From positions 1 through 64,000 of the forward strand of contig JAHBVH010000022.1 of NCBI GenBank assembly GCA_019637645.1: 64,000 nt of DNA, read 5' to 3'. Positions within the stretch are counted from its first letter, which is position 1. Every line of letters begins with the position of its first letter. The position numbers and the translations under genes were made by a program. This DNA is from Caldilineaceae bacterium (lineage in GTDB: Bacteria > Chloroflexota > Anaerolineae > Caldilineales > Caldilineaceae). Positions 42,497 through 49,812 of the stretch are shown in pieces. The notes beneath the pieces are model-generated. The model did no database searches. It was not told where the DNA came from and saw only the letters and a program-made list of their open reading frames with translations.

Positions 42497-45202
42497 CTAA
42501 CTATGTTGCAGTAGTTTACGCGTATGCTTATTGCCATCATAGGCGAAGACGGCTTTACCTTTTTCACCCATGACAGTCTCCAGGTGGACGGGGCGGCCCC
42601 AGATGGCTTGGAGATTCTCCAGGGTGGCTTCGGCGTAATCGACGCGCAGGTCGATGGTGTCCCAATGGTGAACGAGATAGAGTTCGCCGCGATTCTGATG
42701 GTTGGCATTGACCACCTCAATCATGGGATCGCCAAAATTGGTGAGGTTGAAGAGCAATTGGCGCTTGACATCTTCAAATTCGCGGCTAGCGATCGCATAG
42801 TTGTTCTGTTGCGTGTTATAGGCAAAGGTGAACAAGCGCTGCTCGGCGGCAAACTCCGGCGTTAAGAAGGTTTCAATAAAGCCGATATCATTAAAGATAC
42901 GCCGCACCTCAAAGATCTTCTGCCGTCCCAAGCCAGCGTTGGTGTTCCACAGCGCCCGTTCGCGCAGATCTTCACAGGCCGCATAGTCCGGCCCAAAGGC
43001 CCCGCGGTTCCAGCGATCTTCAATATGCCGGAAGAGTTCGATGCCCACTTTGTAGGGATTTAAGCGCCCGGGCGAGGTCGCCAAGGTGCCGGAATGATGG
43101 TCGGCATAGTCGATCAGCTCGCTATCTTTGAGGGCAAAGCGCGTCATAATGTGCGAATGCCAATAGGAGTTATGGTTGATCAAACCATTAGCGGCGTAGC
43201 AATGAGTCTCTTCTACAGAAAGATCATAAACCGTTGCTTGGCTTGGTTCGAGCATAGCCACCTCGTCTACCCAGCTTTCGGCTTTGAACCACTGGCGATC
43301 TTGTAGATAGGCATTAAGCGCGGCCTGTTTTCGTGTCAAGCCAAAGCCGATCTCTTCGGCAAAGCAATGGGCACTCTGTCCAGCAATGTGAAGATGCCAA
43401 CCACCATCGTGCTGTTGCCGCCGCCGAGAGAGAATCCCAAATTGCAGCAGGAGCAGTTGTGTCATACGGCTTAAGCACTCGCTAAAGGTGCTCAGAATCA
43501 CGCCTTGTTTGCCTACATAGCCATCACAGTCAAAATAGGCGCGCAAGAAAGCACTGACCACCACTTTGGGCGACTGTAAAATTACTGCCGGCACTTGCTT
43601 TTCGCGAGCCGCAACCCCGGTCGGCAAGCCCAGGTGCACGAGCAAATCAATCAGGGTTTGCGAATAGAAGCGAACACGCCAGCGGTTGCCATCGCGCTTC
43701 CGTGCAGGCATCAGGCCAAAGAGAGCAGATCCCAGCTGCATAAACCGTTCCGCCTGCTCCTCGTCGGCTGTCGTCAAACCAACTTCGCGATTCGTACGGC
43801 TAATATGACCATCACCGATGAGATAGCCCAGGAATGCGGCAAAATCAGCTGTGATGTGGGTCGGTAGCGGTAGATCAATACGATTGTTCTGCTGGAAAGA
43901 GAGCGTCGTACGTTCCTTTTCATAGGCAGCTAACACGGGCTCTAGTACCGCAGCGTGACGGCTAACATGGGTCTTCTCACGATAGCGAATGACCGTCGAA
44001 AGATTGACACCAACATCCATTGCCACATCTTGTAAGGTCATCCGCCGGATGGGCTGCCAGGTGAGGGAGTGTAATTCGGTAGGCCATTGATGAATGGCTG
44101 GGGCGACTGCCACCGTGTCACCAAGCTGCAATTCGTCCAGCCGTCGCCAATCGCCATTTTGAAGACGAATCCGATGCGTAATAGAGCCTTCCAACACAAA
44201 GCCACGCCGCGTGGTCATGCGCACCGTCGCCCGATCCGCAAACTTTGCCCAATCATAGACCTGTTGTTCGCGGACGCCATCACTCACGCGCACGGGTAGC
44301 CGGTTTTCCACAATCTCGTCCAAGCGCAGCAGCCCCAGGTTCGTCGAAACTAATGTGTCACCGACAGCACAGGCCCAACCCTCGTTCATGATCTTGGTCT
44401 GGCGTTGCGGGGCAAAGTAGTAGGCTTCTTCCCGAATAATAGCCAGGACATCCTGTTGCCAAGCTTCGAGGGGGGCATGTTCCAGAAGGAACAACAGGAC
44501 ATCGCGCTGAGGATGGGCCGGGAAGTTCCGTTCTTGCTGGCGTTCGGCCTCATTTTGGCGGCGGACCGAATCCAGGTATTCCGGCGGGTTGATATAGTTC
44601 TCCATATACCCTTTGCTCGGTAGCCGACCTAGCTCGGCAGATTGGTTGCCAGCCGTTTCCACCATGCGCGAAGGTTGCCGTCGAATGCCGGTGCTGTGCA
44701 GATCGATCAGATTTTCGAGCGAGAGGCAGCGATCGACAAAGGTTTCGACGGGCTCTAGCCCATAGCGCTCGATGTAGCGCCGAATGCGGGCACCATGATT
44801 GGCCGTCTCATCCAACATCCGCCGATTGGTGTGGGCAAACCAGAAGTTATTCTTAAAGAAATCGGCGTGACCATAGACGTGCGCCATGACTAACTTCTGA
44901 TCGATCGGGAGATTGCTGGTGAGCAGGTAGGCATAGCAGGGATCGGTGTTGATCACCATTTCATAGATACGGTGGAGACCCCAAGCATAGCTTTTACGCA
45001 GCCGCTCGTATTCCATGCCAAAGCGCCAATGAGGGTAGCGGCTGGGAAAACCATCATAGGCCGCAACCTTATTCATCTGATCAAAATCGAGCATAATAAA
45101 GCGTACTTCCGGAAAGTCGAGCCCCACATCCTGGGCATATTGCACGATCTCTTCCATCATCGCTTGTAAGTCGCGCGGTAGGGCACCAAAAGTGCGGTCC
45201 AT
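42497..45202 (-). CDS. spoVR: SpoVR family protein interrupted by an intein
   Basis: A 901-residue precursor. Removing residues 278-678 leaves a 500-residue SpoVR/YcgB protein, the normal length. Extein landmarks: FDQMNKVAAYDGFPSRYPHW, FGMEYERLRKSYAWGLHRIYE, MAHVYGHADFFKNNFWFAHT, and KIMNEGWA joined to SYWHSHIMTRFALKD, the most conserved site of the family. SpoVR is a cytoplasmic protein of unknown chemistry co-occurring with the kinase PrkA and the vWA protein YeaH/YhbH, and all three are here in order. ATG 45202 overlaps the stop of the DUF444 gene (TAATG), so the two are coupled. AGGAAAGG serves as ribosome site; the frame up to 45226 is not needed. Confidence 0.95.
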   Translation of the reverse strand: MDRTFGALPRDLQAMMEEIVQYAQDVGLDFPEVRFIMLDFDQMNKVAAYDGFPSRYPHWRFGMEYERLRKSYAWGLHRIYEMVINTDPCYAYLLTSNLPIDQKLVMAHVYGHADFFKNNFWFAHTNRRMLDETANHGARIRRYIERYGLEPVETFVDRCLSLENLIDLHSTGIRRQPSRMVETAGNQSAELGRLPSKGYMENYINPPEYLDSVRRQNEAERQQERNFPAHPQRDVLLFLLEHAPLEAWQQDVLAIIREEAYYFAPQRQTKIMNEGWACAVGDTLVSTNLGLLRLDEIVENRLPVRVSDGVREQQVYDWAKFADRATVRMTTRRGFVLEGSITHRIRLQNGDWRRLDELQLGDTVAVAPAIHQWPTELHSLTWQPIRRMTLQDVAMDVGVNLSTVIRYREKTHVSRHAAVLEPVLAAYEKERTTLSFQQNNRIDLPLPTHITADFAAFLGYLIGDGHISRTNREVGLTTADEEQAERFMQLGSALFGLMPARKRDGNRWRVRFYSQTLIDLLVHLGLPTGVAAREKQVPAVILQSPKVVVSAFLRAYFDCDGYVGKQGVILSTFSECLSRMTQLLLLQFGILSRRRQQHDGGWHLHIAGQSAHCFAEEIGFGLTRKQAALNAYLQDRQWFKAESWVDEVAMLEPSQATVYDLSVEETHCYAANGLINHNSYWHSHIMTRFALKDSELIDYADHHSGTLATSPGRLNPYKVGIELFRHIEDRWNRGAFGPDYAACEDLRERALWNTNAGLGRQKIFEVRRIFNDIGFIETFLTPEFAAEQRLFTFAYNTQQNNYAIASREFEDVKRQLLFNLTNFGDPMIEVVNANHQNRGELYLVHHWDTIDLRVDYAEATLENLQAIWGRPVHLETVMGEKGKAVFAYDGNKHTRKLLQHS
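43169..44371 (-). other. Intein with LAGLIDADG endonuclease inside SpoVR
   Basis: Precursor residues 278-678 (401 aa). It begins with Cys278 in CAVGDTLVSTNLGLLRLDEI (splicing block A); block B is GFVLEGSITHRIRL, with Ser340 and His343 in the T/SxxH position. The C-terminal blocks are VYDLSVEETHCYAANGLINHN, ending in His677-Asn678, followed by Ser679 as the +1 nucleophile. Two LAGLIDADG motifs lie between them: FLGYLIGDGHIS (Asp464) and FLRAYFDCDGYV (Asp560), about 96 residues apart, so the endonuclease looks intact. Residues 388-431 (MTLQDVAMDVGVNLSTVIRY) read as a helix-turn-helix between the splicing and endonuclease parts. All residues needed for splicing are present. Confidence 0.93.
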
Positions 45203-46299
45203 TATCGCCCCTTTCCTAAAAAGCACTTCAATGCATCGAAGATAGCATCGTCGTTCCGAATGTGCGTCATGACCACATTTTCGAATGAGTCCACCCGTTT
45301 CAAGGTGTTGATAAAGGTTTCACCATAAGAACGTTCATCGACTTGGCCGTAGCAGTAGAGATTGGCAATCGGCAACAGGCGTTCGGTTAGGATCGAGAGC
45401 GAACGGTCATTATCACTCGAGAAGTTATCGCCATCCGAGAATTGGAAGAGATAAATGTTCCATTCATCGGGCTTGAAGTTGGCTTGCACTAGCTCATGAC
45501 AGAGTTGGAGGGCCGAAGAGATCTTGGTGCCCCCGCCCTGCCGCAACCGATAAAAGGTGGCTTCATCGACTTCACCAGCCGCCGCGTCATGGACAATATA
45601 GCGGCGCTGCACGCTCTTGTAGTTCTTCTTCAACCACGCGTCAATCCAAAAAGAGGTATAGCGCACCAGCCGCTTTTCGCGTTCGCCCATCGAACCGGAA
45701 ACATCCATCATGTAAATAATCACGGCATTGGCGTCGGGCAAAGGCTTGGTTTCAAAGGAACGATAGCGCCGATCTTCACGATAGGGGATAATAACAGGAT
45801 TCTTGGGATCATACAGGCCCGCGGCCAATTGGCGTTTGAGAGCTTCGCGATAGGTCCGCTTAAAATGGCGCAGCGACTCCGGGCCGACCCGGCGGATATC
45901 GGTATAGCGCGCCACTTCGCTTTGGATGCTTTGGCTGCCTTTGGGCTGGATCCGCGGCAGTTCTAGCTCTTCCGCCAACATCTGGACGAGTTCATCCAGA
46001 GAGATCTCAGCCTCCAGCATATGCTGCCCGGGCGATTCCCCAGCTTGACCGGCCCCGTCGCCCGGCTGGGGTTGCCCCAACGGATCACCGGGCTCGCCGT
46101 CGCCTTGGCCGACACCGCCGCTCCCGGGTTTGCCAAAGGTAAAGCGGGGTAGATCGACCTGGGGGACAGGGATACTGACGAGTTCTTTGCCTTGGCGGCC
46201 AATCATCTCACTATGGGTAATATACTTGCGTAGATTCTTGCGGATCTTGCCGCGCACGATCTCATGGTAGCGCGAACTATCCTGTTCGATTTGAGACAT
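45202..46299 (-). CDS. DUF444 vWA protein (YeaH/YhbH family)
   Basis: A 365-residue protein. The basic N-terminus (EIVRGKIRKNLRKYITHSEM) leads to a Gly/Gln/Pro-rich linker (FGKPGSGGVGQGDGEPGD), then a helical region and a vWA-like domain from about 185 with the MIDAS motif YMMDVSGSMGEREKRLVRYT and the later RLRQGGGTKISSALQLCHEL. It is the partner of PrkA and SpoVR in the yeaGH-ycgB type operon, linked to stress and stationary-phase responses in other bacteria; its molecular role is not known. The stop (45204-45202) overlaps the spoVR start. Confidence 0.92.
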   Translation of the reverse strand: MSQIEQDSSRYHEIVRGKIRKNLRKYITHSEMIGRQGKELVSIPVPQVDLPRFTFGKPGSGGVGQGDGEPGDPLGQPQPGDGAGQAGESPGQHMLEAEISLDELVQMLAEELELPRIQPKGSQSIQSEVARYTDIRRVGPESLRHFKRTYREALKRQLAAGLYDPKNPVIIPYREDRRYRSFETKPLPDANAVIIYMMDVSGSMGEREKRLVRYTSFWIDAWLKKNYKSVQRRYIVHDAAAGEVDEATFYRLRQGGGTKISSALQLCHELVQANFKPDEWNIYLFQFSDGDNFSSDNDRSLSILTERLLPIANLYCYGQVDERSYGETFINTLKRVDSFENVVMTHIRNDDAIFDALKCFLGKGR

Positions 46300-46311
46300 A
46301 GTGTCATCCTC

Positions 46312-46360
46312 CGTGCTACGCGAAACGTGCTACGTGAAACGTGCTACGTGAAACGTGCTG
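46312..46360. repeat. 14-bp tandem repeats between prkA and the DUF444 gene
   Basis: CGTGCTACGCGAAA (46312-46325), CGTGCTACGTGAAA (46326-46339, 46340-46353), and a partial CGTGCTG. Three and a half copies, one with a single change. They lie in the 175-nt gap inside the operon. The unit is 14 bp, as at 5657 and 17043. Confidence 0.92.
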
Positions 46361-46474
46361 CTCGACAACCCTAGGCGACCAAGGCACCATTAGGGGAAAG
46401 CTTTGGGTATGCTGGTCGAATAGGATACCCCCATGCAGCACCTCACCTAGTCACGCCTCACGCATCACAGATCA

Positions 46475-48520
46475 CTAGCCCATCCGCGCCTTGACATCGC
46501 CACGCGCAAAGATACTGGCAACGTAGTTCAAGACATCGGTTGCACAGATATCACAGTAGCCAAAGTTTTTGATGAGGCGCGCTTTCACCACCGCAATCTT
46601 CTCTTGGGTCTCCTGATCAATCACACTACTGACCAAACTCGTTAGCTTGATACTATCCTTCTGGTCTTCAAAAAGCTTGAGTTCAAGCGCCTTCCGCAGC
46701 CGCTCATTAGAATCCCACTCAAAGCGTTTGCCATCAATCGCCAGAGCACCAATATAGTTCATGATCTCCCGGCGGAAATCATCTTTGCGACTGACAGGAA
46801 TATCGATCTTCTCTTCAATGGACCGCATCAGTCGTTCATCGGGCTCTTCATCACGCCCCGTAAAGGGATTCTTCACCTTTTCGCGCTGCGTATAGGCTTT
46901 GAGGTTGTCAATATAATTGGCGGCTAGGCGTCGAATGGCCGATTCATCGGCGGTAATGGCCCGCTGCACTTCGTTTTTGACAATCTCGTCATACTCTTCG
47001 CGCACTTCATTGAGCAGGAGCCCAAAGCGTTCACGGTCTCGTTCATTCGTCACGAGCGAATGGTGCTTGAGCCCGGATTCCAATTCCCGGATGACGACAA
47101 AGGGGTTGAGACAGCCAACCGCGCCGTGAGCCACGAGGGCATTAGAAAGCTTATCTTGAATATAGCGGGGGGAGATGCCCTGCATCCCTTCCTGACCGGC
47201 ATTGGCCTTGAGTTCGCGCACGGTGTCTTCGGTAAAGCCGGGCAGCGAGCGGCCATCATAGAGCTTCATCTTCTGCATCAAGGTCAGGCTGGCATGTTTG
47301 GGCTCTTCGAGACGGGTCAGGATCGCCCACATGGCGGCAATATCGAGGGTATGGGGGGCAATATGCTTGCCAAGCACGGTGCGGCGGTTGAAATCACGCT
47401 CGTAAATATGGACCTCATCGCGGAAGCGGGTCACGTAAGGCACATCGATCTTCACCGTGCGGTCGCGCAGCGCTTCCATATATTCATTGGCCAACAATTT
47501 GCGATATTCCGGCTCGTTGGTGTGGCCGACAATCACTTCGTCAATGTCCGTTTGGGCAAACTTCTTGGGCTTGATCTTATGTTCTTGCGAGGCCGTCAGC
47601 AGATCATAAAGGAAGGCGACATCGAGCTTGAGCAACTCAATAAATTCCACAACGCCACGATTGGCAATGTTCAGTTCACCATCAAAGTTAAAGGCACGGG
47701 GGTCCGAATCCGACCCATATTCGGCGATCTTGCGATAATTGATATCGCCGGTCAGCTCGGTCGAGTCTTGATTCTTCTCGTCCTTCGGTTGGAAGGTACC
47801 AATGCCAATCCGATCTTGTTCCGAGAGAACCAAGCGGCGCACATGAACATGCTCAATTACTTTGCCCCAATCACCCTGATAGCGTTCCATCAACTGGCGA
47901 TAGACATGGCGACAGGCTGGGCAGAGTTCACCTTTGATGTTGATGGTATAGTCAGAGCTGTTATTGGCATTCAATTGCTCAACAATTTTCGGGCGTGACG
48001 ACAGCGGAATCAAGCGGAGCGGCTCTTCGTGCATGGGGCATTGCATGAGCCCATCTTCGGTTTCCCAGGCCAAGGTAAAGAGCGCGCCTTCGTCGGTCTT
48101 TGAATAGGCTTCAATCCCTTTTTTGATCAAGCGGGCAATGGTACTTTTGGCGCTGCCGACAGGTCCATGCAAGAGCAGCACACGGCGTTCGGTGCCATAA
48201 CCGCGTGCGGCCGATTGAAAGACTTGCACGACTTCCATCAAGGCCGGATCAAGGCCAAAGACGGCATCGCGCCCATTATCAAAAGGATCATCAAAGAATT
48301 TATAGTGGAGTAACTCTTGGCGGAACCGGGTATAGCTTTCATAGCCATATGACATGATCATGTCATAGAGCCGCTGATAGGCGGTGCGTGCGACTTTGGG
48401 GTTCTTGTGAACGATGTCAAGGTATTGAGCAAACGAGCCTTCCCAGTGTTGATTGCGGAAGGTGTACACATCCTGCATATCGCGTACTAAGTCAATCAAA
48501 CTTTGGCCGTTCATATTCAT
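46475..48520 (-). CDS. prkA: PrkA serine protein kinase / AAA protein
   Basis: A 681-residue protein of the PrkA (YeaG) family. An N-terminal AAA domain holds the Walker A motif [14 protein letters not shown] at 119-131. A pair of Cys motifs (MQCPMHEEP and [13 protein letters not shown]) lies at about 195-240. [21 protein letters not shown] and [16 protein letters not shown] follow, and the C-terminal half ([20 protein letters not shown] region, [18 protein letters not shown]) is the kinase-like PrkA domain. PrkA phosphorylates protein on Ser; in enteric bacteria it is induced by nutrient stress. GAGGTGAAAAATG gives a good start at 48520. It is the first gene of the operon and follows a 1.3-kb structured leader region. 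Confidence 0.95.
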   Translation of the reverse strand: MNMNGQSLIDLVRDMQDVYTFRNQHWEGSFAQYLDIVHKNPKVARTAYQRLYDMIMSYGYESYTRFRQELLHYKFFDDPFDNGRDAVFGLDPALMEVVQVFQSAARGYGTERRVLLLHGPVGSAKSTIARLIKKGIEAYSKTDEGALFTLAWETEDGLMQCPMHEEPLRLIPLSSRPKIVEQLNANNSSDYTINIKGELCPACRHVYRQLMERYQGDWGKVIEHVHVRRLVLSEQDRIGIGTFQPKDEKNQDSTELTGDINYRKIAEYGSDSDPRAFNFDGELNIANRGVVEFIELLKLDVAFLYDLLTASQEHKIKPKKFAQTDIDEVIVGHTNEPEYRKLLANEYMEALRDRTVKIDVPYVTRFRDEVHIYERDFNRRTVLGKHIAPHTLDIAAMWAILTRLEEPKHASLTLMQKMKLYDGRSLPGFTEDTVRELKANAGQEGMQGISPRYIQDKLSNALVAHGAVGCLNPFVVIRELESGLKHHSLVTNERDRERFGLLLNEVREEYDEIVKNEVQRAITADESAIRRLAANYIDNLKAYTQREKVKNPFTGRDEEPDERLMRSIEEKIDIPVSRKDDFRREIMNYIGALAIDGKRFEWDSNERLRKALELKLFEDQKDSIKLTSLVSSVIDQETQEKIAVVKARLIKNFGYCDICATDVLNYVASIFARGDVKARMG

Positions 48521-48694
48521 TTTTCACCTCACAATAAGGGTCTGTCACCAGTACCGTACGTTCACCAGCTAGGAGTCCGCGAAACATCAGTACCAAGCGA
48601 CATACCACGGCACCGTATACAAATAGATGAGCAGTTGGTAGACAAGCGTCTTGGGGGGACCTATGGTTTTCTGCCCAAGCCATCTACTGTACAG

Positions 48695-48732
48695 AAAACA
48701 AAAGGGGACCAACCTTTGATCGGTTAGCCCCC
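48695..48732 (-). terminator. Intrinsic terminator on minus, upstream of prkA
   Basis: The stem GGGGGCTAACC / GGTTGGTCCCC with loop GATCAAA (two G-T pairs) is followed by TTTTGTTTT. It would stop any transcript entering prkA from the right. Confidence 0.65.
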
Positions 48733-49020
48733 TCCAGCACGCAGATCAGAAGTAAATACGTTGTTGGCAACTTAGTAGCGTTGTAAACGAAGGAATCGAC
48801 GCTTACATTCAGGTCACGCTCGGTGTGACCTAAACGAAAGGACAAAAAGTTCATTTACACTGTACTTATTGGTTTAGCTACTTACTTTTTATCAATCGCG
48901 TTACTCGTTGAACGCTTATCTACAGTCTGTTGATTGACAAAAAGTAAAGGTCTGCGACACCAGTTGTTGCAACAGAGTCCTTGCCAACGCCATTGTTGTT
49001 GTGATGGGCTAACCGATCTC
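48695..49020 (-). ncRNA. Candidate structured leader / terminator switch ahead of prkA
   Basis: Read on minus: GATCGGTTAGCCC (49018-49006) is the exact complement of GGGCTAACCGATC (48730-48718), 275 nt later. The latter overlaps GGGGGCTAACC (48732-48722), which can instead pair with GGTTGGTCCCC (48714-48704), allowing G-T pairs, to make an 11-bp terminator followed by TTTTGTTTT. The two pairings exclude each other. Between them are TTACTTTTTGTCAATC/GATTGATAAAAAGTAA (15 of 16 paired) and AGGTCAC/GTGACCT. The terminator lies about 175 nt before prkA. It could be an attenuating leader or simply the end of an unknown small RNA. No clear promoter was found. Confidence 0.4.
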
Positions 49021-49324
49021 TTCTTGTTGATAAAGATCGCCGGCACCTTCAAGACGCAGCTTAAACCTGAATCGTTCCCGCCGTCTGTATGCAGTTATCC
49101 GGTGGATGCAACCCCTCATCTACCCTGATAAACTGCTTGATTCTCGCTTGAGTTTCTAGCTAAGCGTAGCGCTTAGTGGGAGGGCGCCCCCGGTTGTCAT
49201 CGCCCCAATCGATGGTTTGCTTCCAGAAACTAGCCCATGCGCTGTTGGGTGGGCAAAGTATTCTGCAAGGATAAACGTGCTCGACTCAATTTTTTGGAGG
49301 TATCGCCCAGTGTATATGGCAAGT

Positions 49325-49538
49325 TTGCAAGAAGTTGGCCGGTTGCCAGGTGGCTTGCCATTGATAGTTCGGCGGCAGGCATCGCTGGTGGCGTGCCGCT
49401 TTGGCTAGGCTTACAGAGGTTCTTGATGGCGGTATACGCAGCGTGCTGCCTGCCGTTTCCGTGAACTATCCACTACCAACATCAGCTAAGTTTAGCACAA
49501 ATTTTCTACCCTGTAAAATCAGCATTTTGTAGGGTTTT
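49325..49538 (+). ncRNA. Candidate small structured RNA ending in a terminator
   Basis: A long interrupted helix: GATAGTTC (49363-49370) with GAACTATC (49463-49470), GGCAGGCA (49374-49381) with TGCCTGCC (49447-49454), CGCTG (49383-49387) with CAGCG (49439-49443). 38 nt later a terminator, ACCCTGTAAAAT / ATTTTGTAGGGT plus TTTTC, ends at 49538. TATATG at 49312-49317 is a possible -10. A transcript of about 210 nt with one long, bulged rod is reminiscent of 6S RNA, but no 6S-specific sequence is confirmed. Confidence 0.35.
49508..49538 (+). terminator. Intrinsic terminator
   Basis: ACCCTGTAAAAT (49508-49519), loop CAGC, ATTTTGTAGGGT (49524-49535): 12 pairs, two of them G-T, then TTTTC. No protein gene on plus precedes it within 3 kb, so it implies an RNA gene or a read-through stop. 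Confidence 0.65.
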
Positions 49539-49581
49539 CTGGTCTAGAGCAGCGGAAATTCCCATGCCCCTTACGGGGTTC

Positions 49582-49613
49582 GGTTGCCATTGGCTACAAC
49601 CGCCAAGGCAACC
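49582..49613. other. Strong hairpin
   Basis: GGTTGCC, a bulged A, TTGGC, loop TACAACC, GCCAA, GGCAACC: 12 pairs with one bulge, no T-run. Confidence 0.6.
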
Positions 49614-49657
49614 AAACCTAGCCTTGTTACCAGGTAGGCGTGACACAGTTGGCCAAG

Positions 49658-49686
49658 AGCTGACCGGTTTTGAAGACCAGTCAGCT
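49658..49686. terminator. Hairpin related to the 19764 terminator
   Basis: AGCTGACCGG (49658-49667) and CCAGTCAGCT (49677-49686), nine of ten paired, followed on plus by TTTCT. Same core as the hairpin at 19764-19794. It lies past the minus-strand VIT gene's end. Confidence 0.55.
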
Positions 49687-49812
49687 TTCTAGTCACACCA
49701 GGCACCTGCGTCACTTCTAATTACGATGAGAAGATTGTACACGCATCGCGGCTACAGATCTATGGGCAATTTGAATACAAATTCTTCCTAGATAACTGTC
49801 ACTTCATACCGG

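Larger units (their letters stand above)
48521..49812. other. 1.3-kb region without a gene, rich in RNA structure
   Basis: No frame here has a ribosome site plus protein-like composition. The region holds: a terminator read on minus (48695-48732); a 13-bp long-range inverted repeat (48718-48730 with 49006-49018); a 16-bp inverted repeat with one mismatch (48882-48897 with 48932-48947); hairpins at 48811-48831, 49160-49176 and 49582-49613; a long two-part helix at 49363-49470; and plus-strand terminators at 49508-49538 and 49658-49686. I recognised no rRNA, tmRNA, RNase P or SRP signature. Confidence 0.8.

Noticed and set aside
47060..47998. Plus-strand frame of 312 codons opposite prkA
   Set aside because: Antisense shadow of a conserved gene; no ribosome site and no recognisable motifs.
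48695..49020. tmRNA gene upstream of prkA
   Set aside because: Long-range pairing first suggested it, but there is no tRNA-like end, no tag reading frame ending in Ala-Ala and no CCA or T-arm sequence.
48695..49020. T-box leader
   Set aside because: The conserved T-box sequence and specifier loop are absent, and prkA is not an aminoacyl-tRNA or amino-acid gene.
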